A stretch of DNA of 64,000 nt. It comes from Cytospora piceicola. Lineage: Eukaryota; Ascomycota; Sordariomycetes; Diaporthales; Cytosporaceae. The notes under the pieces were generated by a model. That model saw only the letters and a list, made by a program, of their open reading frames with translations. It made no database searches and was not told where the DNA came from. The stretch is taken from assembly GCA_023375675.1 (NCBI GenBank), contig JALQBC010000055.1, positions 62,001 through 126,000 of the forward strand, written 5' to 3'. Below are positions 24,427 to 36,921 of the stretch, in pieces. The position numbers and the translations under genes were made by a program. Position 1 is the stretch's first letter, and each line of letters starts with the position of its first letter.

Positions 24427-27400
24427 TCAGGACTGAGAGGCAAGGAAATTAGCCGCCTAGAAGGATTAAGTCGTTAGCTAAGATGCACACCCACATCGAC
24501 AACGCAAGTCAAATCCAGAAAACTAAAGCTCACAAAGAATGGAATTCGCTGGGTATATCTCAACTTACCCTCTCCAGGTTATAGTCGTACTTCTCCAGCG
24601 CATTTAGCGCATCACCTCTGCTGTACCCCATGCTCGTCAGATCCTTGAGTATCGGATCATCGTGCTCGCCGGCCTCGGTCAGCGCACGTCCTGGCCCGTC
24701 CGGCCTTGGTGGGGCAAGGCTCGAGCCCCCGGTTTCCTTGGGGACTTCGGTGGTCGAAGGCGGTGCGCCACTGCCTGCACTACCCGGTGGTGGCGGGCTA
24801 GCCTCAGCCTTAGCCGGCGGCGCGTCAAGGGACGCGAAGATGGCATCCCAATCATGGGCACCCGGCTGCTTGTCAGCGCCTTCAGCAGGCGCCGCAGAGT
24901 TGGGCTGCGAAGCCCTGTTATCAATGCTGGCGAAGTCGAACGTGCTCTCGGTGCCGAACGGAACAGCCGCGCCGTGGCTGCTGCCCGGAGGGGCAGCCGT
25001 GGAATCGCTCCGAGCCGCGGGTGGTGGGCTGTCAAAAGTAGGGTTGAAATCGTCGAGACCGGATCTGCTAATGGTTTGGAAGTCGTCGTCGGCTGTGGAA
25101 CCCTCCTTGGCGTCTTCGAGATCGGCGAAATCGTCATCAAGGTCATCAAAACTAGAGCTCTGCTTGGACATACCGCTGCTAGCAGCAGGTGCCGTAGGGG
25201 TCGCAGCAGGCTCAGGCTCAGTCTCAGGGAATCCGCCCGGCGGAGGGACATTGCCGAAAATATCGCCCGCCTTATCGGCAGCCCCCTCGGCGCCGGGGGC
25301 AGGTGCATCGCCAGCAACAGCCTTAGCCAGAGATGGGGACTCTGGCTTGTCGGTGGCAGTAGGTGGACTTGCCGGGGCAAAGTCATCATCAAAGCCCGCC
25401 TCGTCAGCCGAGTCCGACTCGTCATCCTTCTCCAACTCCGCGATAGGTGGGAACTCCGCATCGAAAGCGGAACGATTCTTCACCGGATCTGCGCCCGGGA
25501 CATCCACCGATGCGTCTTTGGGCGTAGAAGTCTCAAAGCTTGCAAAAGCATTCTCAAACTCCTCCTTGGCCTTGGCCTGGTCCATCGCGGAGAAGGGATC
25601 CGAGCTGGATCCGGTAGCAGGTGTCTCCTTTGCGCTATCAAAGAAAGATTCAGGCCCAGGTGCTGGCATGGTTTCCGGTGCCCTGACATCTGCAGTCGAG
25701 CCTCCAGTGGCGGTCGCCTCAATCGGCGGAGCAGCAGGTGCGTCGGCAGGGGTGACCTATCGAGTGTTAGTCTGTATGTTGGCCTACGCCGGGGCTCCAG
25801 AGGCCAACGGGATGCTTGAGCTTACTTGTCGTGGCTCAGGTGGGGCAAGGGTCGTTTCACTCGCGCTCGCAAAGGTAGGGTTCCTGCTCACATTGGGGCT
25901 GTTGGACGTTGGTGTAGCAAACGAGCCGGTGCTAGTGGCCGAGGCTCCTGTGTCCTGGGGCTTGAAGGCAGGGAAAGCAGGGCCAAAGACGTCGTCAAAG
26001 GACTTGTCGTTATAAGTCTTGGTGGACGTGCCGGGACTAGGGAACGAGCCCATCATGTCTGTGCTACCGGTCCTCCGGAAGAATGGATTGTTACCACTGG
26101 CATTACTAGGGGCCGGACTGGCAACCTGTGGAGGAGGGTTTGGTGGCGGGCTTTGGCTGAGCTGCCTCGCCAGGTCGTGGGTCTCCTTGTTCAGATCTTC
26201 CTGTTCAGCCTTCAGCTTGTCCCTCTCACCTTCATTCGTAGCCAACTGCTTCTTATTGATAGCCACCAAACCCTTTTGCTGTCTTGCATCTGACTTCAGC
26301 TTCTCAATCTGCGGCTTCAGAGCCGCAACCTCGGCATTGATGGCTCTTATCTTTTCCTTCAGGTTGGAGTTCTCCTGCTGATCAGCCTGCAGGGCCGTCG
26401 CAATGGTCTGGTATTGATCCTGGAGGTCTTTGAGGGTACCGTCAAGCATAGCACAGTCTGTCTGGAGCTTCTTCGTCTCATTCCGAGAGGCAGTGAGCTT
26501 CTCCTGCAGCTCACGGACTTCCCCGGCCTGGTTTTCATACAGCGTACGAAGCTGCGAAAGGCGCTGCTCAAAATTCTTCTTTTGTTGGGTGGTCTGGTTG
26601 AGCTCGTTCTGCGTCGCCGCTCGCTGGCCCTGGACATCTTGCATCGACTTCGACAGCGATCCAATTTGGTTGGAGAGGTTGGCAAGCTCCATCGTGTCGT
26701 TCACAGATTCACTCTTGGTCTGCGGCTCGGCATCGCCAAGAAGATCCTCGGTTACGGACGGCTGTGGAGGAGCAAGCGCAGGCGGCCTCGGGAACGTAGA
26801 TCCTGAGGCTGCTGAGTCCCCTGTGCCTTGCACTGTCAACGAGCGCCCAAAGGTGGAGGATGGGACGAAGGGCTTGAAGCCACCTGTCGTGGTCGGGGAC
26901 ATCCTAGCCACTGGAGATGCAGGCGCTGCAGGGCTAGTGCTTCCTACAAATGGATCGTTCGCAGCAGAAGATCCTCCAGTTAACATGGCGCCCTGGGCCG
27001 GTGCTGCGGGAGAAGGAGAAGGGTCCAGACCAAACAGGTCATCAAGGGCCGATACTGGCTTCGGTGGTGGAGGCTGTTGGGTTGGTAGCTGTTGGGCCGG
27101 TAGCTGCTGTGGAGGCGGCACGTCAAAAGGACTTGTCGCTATTGATGGGCGGACCTGGCCACGCAGACTTGGTGGCATCAGATTTGGCGGTAATGTTTGC
27201 GGGAGGTCACCCTGCTTGCTCCGCTGTTGGCGGATCAAGTACATGGCAACGGAGAACTCATCCCGATTCAAGCGGCCTTCCGATCTAATGTCCGCTAGGT
27301 CCCAGATGTTGGCAAGGGTAGCTTCCGATAGGTTAGACTGACTGAAGAATGGGACGGCCTCCTCTCCTGTGATATAGCCCTTCCTCGTTTTGTCGATACT

Positions 27401-28431
27401 GTCGTAGATTTGATCGAAGCGGTGCTTGTCAGATGAGGTGACCAGCCATGTGTCACCAGTGGTCTGCGGTGCAAGTGGTGACCTCGTGTGTGCGGCCCCC
27501 AACGGCGAGCCTGTTCGTATGGGGAGTTGGCGTTGGGCATGCCCGCTGAGCTGACGAGGGATGGCAGATATGGGCGCTGTTGGGCCGCTTGGACTCTGCG
27601 GTCGCGCACCGACAGATCCACGCCGTGTGGCAGCATCGTACAACGCGGCTGGGAGGATATTCGGTAGGGCCCTCAGTGCGCCGGCCTTCATGCTCGTCAA
27701 CAAATGCATCGCGATGACGAATTCGGTGAGCACCAGAGCACCCCGTTGTTCTGTATCAGCAAGCTGCCAGATGCGACCCAGGGTCTCGGTAGGCAGACCT
27801 GACTTCTCAAAGATCTGCCTGGCCTGTTCTCCACTCAACATGGTTCCATTCTGTAGAGGTTGTTGCTCGAAAACCCCGGCATACAGGGAGACCTTTTCCG
27901 GGGTCAGGGGTGGGATCCGGATGGGAGCGTTTCCAGTACCCTGTGCTGAGATAGGTTGAGGAGAGCCCGTCGGAGCGGGAGCAAGTGGAGGAGGCGCTGG
28001 GGTAAAGCCATCGAAACGTGGAATAGGGCCGGGTTGCAGAGCAACTTGTGATGCTGGTTCGCGGCCGGCCTGGGCATGACCGATGAGGCGCAGGGCGACG
28101 CCAAAGCCGGCTGGTGTCAGGAAGCCTCTGTTCTCCTGATCCGCGATCTGCCAGATTTCTCCAAGTATTCTTGAGTCCAATCTCGTCTTTTCGAAAAATT
28201 TGACAGCTATCTCTCCCGTCACCACTCCGACACTTTCGGTATCTGCTTGGCGGAAGAGTTGTCCGTAGACTCGCTTCTCATCAGGGGTGAGGTTCAGATT
28301 CGGAGCAGCTGCCAGTAACAGTATATCGTTAGCTTCAACTGGATGCTCCCCAGGATGAGCGTCTACCCTGATCCATTTAGCCGGCGACGAGCGAGTGTCT
28401 CACCTGGGTCTGCGCCGCTACTTTCAGCCAT
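24427..28431 (-). CDS. EDE1: EDE1-like EH-domain endocytic scaffold with UBA domain
   Basis: Four exons (28431-28404, 28308-25826, 25756-24569, 24456-24427) give 1242 residues. Three EH domains lie near residues 15-90, 145-235 and 302-380 (cores such as GEIWQIADQENRGFL, GRIWQLADTEQRGAL and ANIWDLADIRSEGRL). A Pro/Gln-rich linker follows, then a long coiled coil near 545-730 (LSNQIGSLSKSMQDVQGQ and on), an NPF motif (NNPFFRR), a long acidic Ser/Pro-rich low-complexity region and a C-terminal UBA domain (DPILKDLTSMGYSRGDALNA). The last exon is only 30 nt and completes the UBA helix as AANFLASQS. EDE1/Eps15-type proteins mark early clathrin endocytic sites at the plasma membrane and bind NPF cargo adaptors and ubiquitin. 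Domain order matches the family. Confidence 0.93.
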
Positions 28432-29483
28432 GTTGATGTTGGTGGCCAGCAGCCAAGCTTGAGCTCGGTCGTGGAGCTTGGATCGAAGTGTTTGACGGTA
28501 ATGACCTGCTACTTTGTGACAGTTCTCTGGTCGCAGTCTTTTGGGGCGGGTTGCGCAGTTGTATGGGTGCCAGTTGGTGTCGGCTTTCGAGGTCAACGTC
28601 GATGTCAGTTATCGGCCGGGATGGATGGATTGCAGCCGCACGTCTGCAGAACAGCTTTGACAGCGTACAACGGTGTATGATGGAGCGTCGGATGTGCAGA
28701 AACGCAGACAACAACTGGAGGATGCAAGTGAAGTCGACAGTCAAAGCTGTGGTAGGAAACACGAATGGAAAGAGAGAAGTGGTTGATGAGTTGAGTACCC
28801 CGTGTTCCGTAGAGGCTGGGAGATTGACTTCCAATGTTGCAATCATCTGGAAATACGGGTGTCCACCGTATTCCGTCCGCATTCACCGTCCGCCTTCCCA
28901 CCGTTCCGCTTGGGCACAATCAGCCGGTGCCCAAACCCTGGACCCTGAAAACCCATGGGTCATGCAGGGATTAGCCGAAGCACGGGCTTTGGGTACGGCA
29001 TTACCATTGGACCTCTTTAATTAGGCACATGAATCACTTCCCGAGATCCTCGAGCGAAAAGGACAAGCTTCATTCAGCATGAGAAGAAAGACGACTATCC
29101 AGAGCGTACACAAGCTTGGTAGTACCGGTGATATATTCAGGCCGTCCTATATGATTACCCTAGCTACTCTGCTCTCAACTTTTCTCCCCTAGTCTCTTGC
29201 ATCTTTCAGCCTTTTCATATACTGTTCGGAGTTTTTAGATCGGTCATTTAGGCTATCCACAATACAAGTCAAGATGAGTAAGGGCTGGAGTATTTCTAAC
29301 ATTTCTGGTACTAAAAAGGCTGTATGCAGTTTGACCAATGGAAGAAAGTGCAATGGATCATTTGCTGTGCGCTATGAGTTATCCCCATAGTTACAAAGGC
29401 CCATGGCTCCATATATCAATTAACACCCATTTCAATGTTCAGCTTGAGCATCCATCATTGATGGTGTACCCCTCAACCATCGA
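28432..29483. other. Intergenic, EDE1-like promoter and GST 3' flank
   Basis: About 1.05 kb separates the EDE1-like start from the GST stop; both genes are on minus. It should hold the EDE1-like promoter. Open frames here overlap on both strands and resemble nothing. Confidence 0.4.
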
Positions 29484-30266
29484 TTAATCATATTTCTCAA
29501 GTGCATCCTTGAAAGCCTCGAACTGGGTAAATCCCTTAACCTTGGGCGCGTTCATCGGTGGCCTTCCCTTCTCTCCCTTCTTCAGCGTCTCTTGATATGC
29601 TGGCCTCTCAGCCACATCCTTCAAATATCGCAGCACATTCGAGTACGGGCCCAAATCCACCGACGGGGAGAATCCCCTCATCGTTGTCAAAGAGAACACC
29701 GACATGATGTCCGCTGCGCTCAGCTGTTCACCACAAAGGTACTTGTTGTTCGCAAGCTGGTCGTCCACCTGCTTGAGATGCGCGTCCATCCTCGCAACCA
29801 TCAACTTGAAGAAAGGATTGTCGGGATTCATCCCGGCAAACGAGAGAGTCATGATCCGCCCAGCCGAGGCCTGCAGCGAGCCATTTGCGAAGTGCAGCCA
29901 CTGTACATACTCGGCGTAATCTTTATCGTCTGGCGTTCGCCCGAGCCGTACTGCACCGCTCGACCCGTAGACCTGGACGATGTACTCTACAATTGCGCCA
30001 GACTCGGACAGACTGACTGGCGGAGAGACATTTGTGTCTTCGAGGTAGGGCGCGGTGCCAGCCGGGGAGCGGCTCTTGATCTCCGGTGGTGCTAGACCGG
30101 TCTTGAGATCTCTATCGAAGGCATGCAAGTTGTAGGGGACTTTGAGTTCCTGCTCAAGGTCAGTTAATGTGTCAAAAACGAGAAGGCCCTGGGCGTTTCA
30201 TACCTCCAGCAGCCACACAATCCTCTCGGACTGCGACAGACGGAGATGGTAAAGTTCGAGCGGCAT
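29484..30266 (-). CDS. Glutathione S-transferase
   Basis: Two exons (30266-30204 and 30149-29484) give 242 residues; the 54-nt intron has GTATGA, an ACTGAC branch and GAGCAG, in phase 0. The N-terminal thioredoxin fold starts MPLELYHLRLSQSERIVWLL and has the cis-Pro segment SPAGTAPYLED and the glutathione-binding LSESGAIVEYI. The all-alpha C-terminal domain contains NKYLCGEQLSAADIMS, the usual capping-box region. No targeting signal is visible, so it is cytosolic. Ser11 in the first loop is the likely catalytic residue by position. The family is secure; the substrate (xenobiotic conjugation or a peroxidase role) cannot be read from sequence. Confidence 0.92.
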
Positions 30267-31302
30267 GGTGTAGATAGAGTCGGTCTGGTTTCCTGCTTTC
30301 TGATATTGATGATGATGAGGGTCGGTAGGTTTGAGAATTGTTCGGTAAGTGAGGTAATGGGCTCTTATGTAGTAGCGTCTGTTTGTCCCCGCTATAACAT
30401 CGACTCAGCGGCATACATGTGAAACTGCGATTCATCCCCCCACTGTTCTCGGCTTGCACAGATCCCGAAGGACAGAATTCTAGGCGTGGACATGAGAACG
30501 GTCTATATGACCAATGGTTGGCCGCAAACAAGCACAAATAATGGGGATGGGTATCGAATCGCGATGCGGTAGTGTTGAATATCTTTCGACGACATGCCAC
30601 GAGTGACGTAAGCTTACAAATAATCCACGCCCGGCCGGGCAGGGCGGGTTGAACCCACTTACCTCAACCCGATGCCCGTCTGCCCGTGAGTTGGCCGAGC
30701 TATGATACTCCAAGGCTCAGAATTCACCCACAACGCGAGACAACTCAATTGCCTTTTATTTCTAGTCTGTAATACCCAACTGTCGAAACCAACTCATACA
30801 TATATTAATATTGTAATACGCAAGCAATAAACTATCATTTTGCCTTTTTTTTTGTTGCTCCTGGCTCTGTACAAGGACTTACTTCTGTCTCCTAGAAGAT
30901 GTATTCTCAATCATCAGCAATTGGGTTGCAAACAACCCGTGGGTTTTTCGTAGGTTAAATCGTTGTAGGTTAGGGGGGGCGGCGGCGGGGCCCCGGTAAC
31001 CATGTATAACCCGTGGGTGGGATGACACCGGGATTAAGGAGGACAGACAGATTCCACTTGACGACAGGCTGGACAGTCATAAAATGTGGGAGGGACGGAG
31101 CTTTGATGCCGCAAGGATCCCAATCTCATTGCAGCCTGGAAATATGTGTATGTAAGTCTCGGGGTAATGATCATAAGAAATTGATTGCTAATGGCCTATC
31201 TGTGCAGTGACAAATCTAACGCGGCTCCTGAATGGCGAAGCGAGCCTCCAAAATACTACCCGCTGATATCAGCGGGCCGGCCCTCGCCGTGACTCAGGAC
31301 CT
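30267..31302. other. Intergenic, GST promoter and secreted-protein 3' flank
   Basis: No gene is recognised in this ~1 kb between two minus-strand genes. A G/C-rich patch (runs of G and GGC) lies around 30973-30995. The open frames are short and unrelated to known proteins. Confidence 0.4.
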
Positions 31303-31984
31303 TCAGCAGTTGTATTGCTTGCACGAGAAGCTCTGTGGTAGGTTGTCCCAAGACTCCTCCGGGTTGGCGAGGTCGTAGTAGCTCCCAATCACATCCAGGG
31401 TGTCATTGCCCCTGTTTTGTCCAGGGTTGCAGTCCGTGTTTCTATGATTATACTCGTCAGTTGACAGCCTAGACAGATGAACAAAGCCAAATTGGACAGT
31501 GGAGCATTCCCAGGAGCTAACATTGCCCTTCATTTGAGAGCCATCAATTGATCTGAGGGCTTGAGGCACTGCTCACGAGTTGTGGAGCTTGGGGCAGGAG
31601 GACCCCCATGGCATGTGTCAAGTGGTTGGTTGTACTTGATAGTGAACAGAAGGGATCAAAATACGTACGGATACATGGTGCACCAATTGCCAGCATTAGC
31701 TTTGACTGAGCTAACTCCAGCTGTCTGGTTGTATGGGAACTCGCCCGCCATAGAGACTAAGAGTTGGCTGTTAGCATTGTATTTCATCAACCATGTAAGC
31801 CCGAGTGGGGGAACATACTGCATGTGTTCCAAGCGACATTGTACTGATGTGAAGTACCAACAAAGTTGGCATCAGACCAGACTGTCAAGCCAGCAGTACA
31901 GGATGTCGAGCGCTGAGAAGGTAGGGCAGTGACAACGGCAGAAGTAGCCATTGCCAACAAGATCACGAGCTGCTGGGAGAACAT
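31303..31984 (-). CDS. Small secreted cysteine-containing protein
   Basis: Three exons (31984-31819, 31756-31669, 31552-31303) give 167 residues; introns are GTATGT...CTTAG and GTACGT...CTCAG, with the second acceptor the less certain. A clear signal peptide (MFSQQLVILLAMATSAVVTA) ends near residue 20, followed by LPSQRSTSC. The mature chain is about 147 residues with seven cysteines and short Gly/Asn/Ser-rich strands, ending SFSCKQYNC. There are no long repeats and no TM helix. The spacing of aromatics (LTVWSDANFVGTSHQYNV, NAGNWCTMYP) loosely recalls crystallin-like beta folds, but no family is claimed. By size, secretion and cysteines it is a candidate effector or surface protein. Confidence 0.75.
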
Positions 31985-34900
31985 CTTGTGTGTTTGTCAA
32001 TTTGGTGTTGGTCTTTAAGTCTTGAACAGGACTTTATTGAGAATATAGCGGCAAAGGTTTTGATAGGTTGTGGTGTCGACTGACTCTTTTACGGCACAGA
32101 ATGTATTGTTCGGGGAGGGAAGAGAACAACTCCCAGAGTCTGTGTTGGAGGTTTATATAGTGTAGCCCCATCAGCTTCTAACGAAGCTGTTGAAGTGGCT
32201 TGCAGTGAGTTAACAACGGCGCAGTCCAAGCACCCAGTCCCAGTCACCATGTCTCTTCACAGCTTTGGCTTCTCACGAGCAACGATGCCAGGGAGTCAGT
32301 CATGCCATTATTGCCCAGTGACCATTTCAGACCATCGTTGGGACCAGGTTTATAGTCTAAATGAGTGACCAACAGTAGCTGAGGAGTGACGATGGCTGCC
32401 CAGGTGTGATGTGATAGTGATAACCCCCTTTCGATCCCTTCGCCCCTGGTCTGGCTCTCATTGGACAATCCCTGAAAGGGGGCACCTTCCCCGGCGGCTA
32501 AGCACCAACGTGTAGTCCAACGGCCTACACCTGGGCACCCGATAGGGCGCACCAGACCTCGTTCTCATTTCCCAGATGTGCACACTTGGTGGCCTGGATC
32601 AATACAGCCCCAACATCGATGGCATGATACTACAGAAGTATAGACTAGACAGGCTTCAATTTGGGTTTGAACCACGGATGTAGTATCCCAGGCCCATACC
32701 CCAGCCACAAGGCCCTTAAAGTCAACTCCTCCCCAGAGGGTGGTTGCCTCGGATGGATTCTATTGCAAGCTGTAGTAATTTGAAATATTATGATCTACCA
32801 CAGACTTTGGCAAGCATCGAGTCGGTTGTTATGAACCCAAGCCTGTCAAGGATCTCAAAACATATCAAGAGTCGGGCGTTGCAGCTGCTACCCTAACGAA
32901 AGGGACATGTGCACTTCAAATAAATTGGACAAGCGTGTCTTCAGTAGCAGGAACACAGAGAAGGAAACAGAAATGACCTTGGTATATGAGAAACCTGCAA
33001 GTTTCTTAATAATTCGAACAAACATCATGGGAATGCACTTGGTCCTACAGCTTTCTATTGTCTGTGATATGCCACCTTCGGAATTTAGGGGCTTTAGAAA
33101 AGCCCTATCTTTGCTAGCACATTACTACAGGTAAGGTAGGGGGGTATCTTGTACTTCACCGCAAATATTTTACCAGTCATGTGAGAGATTCAGAGGTGAA
33201 GAACACTGGTTAGCTCTTACATCGGCATTTAGTCTTATTATATCCCTCCGTCTAAGCCAGTCCTGCTCCGTCACAATATCAAACTGCACCGCCTTTGAGT
33301 AGTCACTTCTATAAAAATAAATACTCATAGATACCTGGGTAAGGGTACGTATATGCCCTATAGCAGTGGACCCAGGCGGATTCATATCACAGTCACATTA
33401 ATTCCTCAACTTCCTAAGTCTCTCACCTCATATCCTACCTCCCCATCTCCTACACTCCTCCTCTACTGCTCCCCCATTAAGGGAATATATTCACTTACTA
33501 GTCCTAGAACTTTTCAAATGTAATCATATCTTGTAGCTTATACTTTGTACATCTCGCTGTCCTCAGAGTGCTCCCACCACGGCCAAGATCAAGACATTCC
33601 CAAGGGGCCGATTACCTGAGTAATACAAGAGCTGAGTGTACATTTCACAAAGATCTCACATTCTGTAATAGTTGCATATAGCCCAATGGCATGTAGGTGT
33701 GGCCGGAACGCCCCTTGGCTTCAAATACCACCTAAGGCTGTACCTAGTCTGCAGAGCTGCACAGGGGCTTGCATATTGATATAGAGATTCCTGATTGTTA
33801 TCACGTATGCATGGTCCCAAGACCATAAAGGGGTTATTACCAAACTTTGGGTAAAGGATGACCTTGCGCAATGAGAGGAGCCGGTTTATCACTGTAAGTG
33901 ATAGGTTCTTGTGTAGATGTGAAGCACGGTGAGAGCACTGGAGCAACGACATATACCGAGACGGCGAATGGGTTCTCAAGGCCTGGGCACACCAGTAAGG
34001 AAGGTGTGCACTTGACGGTAAAGCAGTATTCGGATCAACTGAATAAGCAAGTGAGAATAATTTTGGAGAAACAAAGGATAGCACTTGGTTATATGTTTCT
34101 CTCAACCTTAGTGTCAAGACGATGTGGTTGAGGTGCTCTGAGAGTTTGAAACGGATCAACTGTTCGGGATGAGTTTTAACCAAGTACCGAAGTGCTTAAT
34201 AGGGATGGGATTACTAATACGATGTAACCTACGCGAGTAGATGCCAAAAGGCGCCCAAAGTATCAATGTCAGGTATGGCTCACACGCGAACCGGTTCAAA
34301 CCCGAGAAACAGACACGGTTTGTGTGTATGTTTTAAAGTCATTCAATTCCAGTGTATGTGTTGTTATTATTGTTGAAGAGGAAAAAGAAAAAAAGATAAG
34401 GTTTAAAGCCTAAGGGAAGGCAAGGGAAGGAAAAAGGTGTATGTAATTAAGTGAAAGAGGTGACGCTGACATGATTAAGCTAACGTAACAGTTTGTGTGC
34501 AATACGTTGTCAGACTCGACTCTTGCTACACGGTCTTAGCGTTTCTATCCGAGTCTCTATCACTCTTTTGCGACCCATCAGTACTCAAGTGAGCTCCGTT
34601 GTGGGCTTTAGGGACTTAAGCTGACGAATGTAAGCAGCCGCTGAGGAGGTCTACAGACCAGAGTCCCCGGGATCCTGCAAGACCTTGCGCCGGGTCATCA
34701 TTGATTCGAATGAAACAAAGCAAGTTGCACTCGTGAAAGTGCAGTGCCGGATGTGACCTCGGGATGGGAACGACTAGTTGAAAGTTGATGGACGCCGTTT
34801 CCCCGCATTGAACATGAAGTTATCGTTGCAATTCCTGACGCCTTCAGCATTATTTGTAAATGCTTGAACCAAAGGCCCACACAGGCGAGACTTTATGTAT

Positions 34901-35249
34901 CATTTGGCCTGGAAATCTTTCCTGATTCAATTGATCTCTTCCCCAACTTACTTATTTCCCAGATTGTGCCCGGCATCCCTAATATCCGCTGACGTGTCCG
35001 CCGGATATCCTCATTCAGGTAGATACTTATGTAGTAGTACTGGTCACCGTCTGGGGATCTGGGGTAGAAAGATGGGGTAAAACGCACCGAGACGGAACAG
35101 GTATCCCGCGCCCAGGATTGATATTAGGAGATATTTCCCCGTTGCGTACCATCATTATCTGGGGGATTCATCTTTCGATAACCTCATGCCCGGCTCCCTT
35201 CAGTGAATAATTGAAAGCGAGACGAATATAGCCATCAATCTTGCCTTAC
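31985..35249. other. Gene-poor 3.3-kb stretch
   Basis: It begins with the promoter of the secreted-protein gene. The rest has no recognised gene. A 175-codon minus frame at 33656-34183 and its plus-strand counterpart have no familiar motifs and look like decayed repeat DNA. A purine-rich tract occupies about 34372-34438 and is followed by TGTATG, which could mark the edge of an old LTR, but I cannot identify a partner copy. Confidence 0.4.
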
Positions 35250-36921
35250 ATGTCAATAAGCAACAAACTCAGCATGGTTTCCAAGTCATTTTGGAAGGAG
35301 AGGTCCCTCCGCACCTCTGACAAGAAGAGGACAAAAGCAGCCGAGCTGACACTCAAGGAGTCTCTCTATCCTATTTGCCTGGTCACCGTCGTCTTTTTCC
35401 TATGGGGATTCTCTTATGGTCTGCTGGACACTCTGAACAAGCATTTCCAGAATACTCTCGGCATCAGCAAGGCGCGTTCATCTGGACTCCAGGCCGCCTA
35501 CTTCGGGTATGTGACTTTGACACTCTCCTGTCACTCCTCGCTAGAATAACATGTATATACTGATATTGAGTGTCACTAAGTGCGTATCCCTTGGCCTCTC
35601 TTGGCCATGCCGCTTGGATATTGCGGCACTACAGCTACCGGGCCGTCTTTATTTGGGGATTGTGCCTCTACGGAGTCGGTGCCTTGCTTTGCATTCCTGC
35701 CATTCTACATCGCTCCTTCGCTGGGTTCTGCGTTTGTATCTTCATCATCGGCAATGGCTTGGGTTCGCTCGAGTCAGCGGCCAACCCATACATCACTAGT
35801 GAGTGGCCAAAAGCCTTTGCGCCGATTTGAGCCATGCGGAGATGTTGACCACTTGTGCGGCGACTGACTCTTGACTGGTATAGTCTGCGGGCCTCCCAAG
35901 TACTCTGAGATTCGAATTAATTTTGCACAGGCTATTAATGGTATTGGCACGGTGATCGCCCCCGTGTTGGGCTCCTATGTCTTCTTCGCCTTCGGCGACG
36001 AAAAGGCGCTCGAGAACGTGCAATGGGTTTATCTCGCTATTGCTTGCTTCGTAATCTTACTCGCGATTGCATTCTTCTTTTCTAATATCCCCGAGATCAC
36101 GGACGCAGATATGGAGTTCCAGGCCGAACAGTCCAATGCGTTGGCTGCCAGTTCAAGGCCCTTGATCAAGCAGTACCGCTTGTTCCATGCCGCGTTTGCA
36201 CAATTTTGCTACTCAGGATCTCAAATTGCCATTGCAAGGTAAGGGACGTGCAGCTGCACCCTCAGAACTCCTCGTTTCCATATTCTGGACAGAGGCTAAT
36301 GTTCCTCTTCTCAGCTACTTCATTAATTACGTGACAGAGACCCGAGCCAACACGTCTTCCGCACTTGGTTCACAATTCCTGGCAGGCGCACAGGGTGTCT
36401 TTGCCCTTGGTCGGTTTGTTGGTATCGGTTTGATGCACTGGATTAAGCCAAGAATCGTCTTCGGCATCTACCTTACCATGTGCATCGTCTTCGCCGGGCC
36501 CTCGATCACCCAGCACGGCAATACAGGCATGTCGATGGTCTACATCACAATGTTTTTTGAGTCCATCTGTTTCCCTATGATAATGGCACTGGGAATGCGG
36601 GGCCTGGGTCGACACACAAAGCGAGGATCAGGCTTCATCGTGGCTGGAGTAATGGGGGGTGCGTGCGTGCCGCCGCTGATGGGTGCCGTGGCCGATTTAC
36701 ACAGTACTTCTATGGCCATGGTTGTCCCAATGGCTTTCTTTGTCGGCGCATGGTCATATGCACTTGCTGTCAATTTCTGGCCCTCGTATAGGGATACCGC
36801 CGATGCCTTCACGGAAACTGAGATTGGTTTGCATGGGCATCATGATGGTGTGGCTGAGGGGGGTAGCCAAGGCGATGATGGGGAGAAGGGAGCGACAGAG
36901 CAGAGGGAGATGGAAATATAA
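35250..36921 (+). CDS. MFS transporter, FHS (fucose/hexose permease-like) family
   Basis: Four exons, 35250-35506, 35581-35798, 35884-36238 and 36315-36921, give 478 residues; every junction keeps frame (GTATGT...CTAAG, GTGAGT...TATAG, GTAAGG...CTCAG). Membrane helices begin at VVFFLWGFSYGLLDTLNKHF, the FucP-type first helix, followed by YFGAYPLASLGHAAWILRHY and GLGSLESAANPYIT, both diagnostic for the FHS group, then FAQAINGIGTVIAPVLGS. The second half has SYFINYVTE and GSGFIVAGVMGGACVPPLMG. The C-terminal tail is hydrophilic and His/Glu/Gly-rich. It likely imports a hexose or deoxyhexose across the plasma membrane by proton symport; the exact sugar is unknown. An in-frame ATG nine codons in is an alternative start. 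Confidence 0.9.

Noticed and set aside
24630..26015. Long plus-strand frame of 461 codons opposite the EDE1-like gene
   Set aside because: It is the antisense shadow of a low-complexity Ala/Pro/Ser/Asp-rich coding region; it has no domain, and the minus-strand model has full domain and splice support.
33656..34183. 175-codon minus-strand open frame
   Set aside because: Composition is not protein-like, there is no recognisable motif or splice partner, and the surrounding DNA is gene-poor; treated as chance or a repeat relic.
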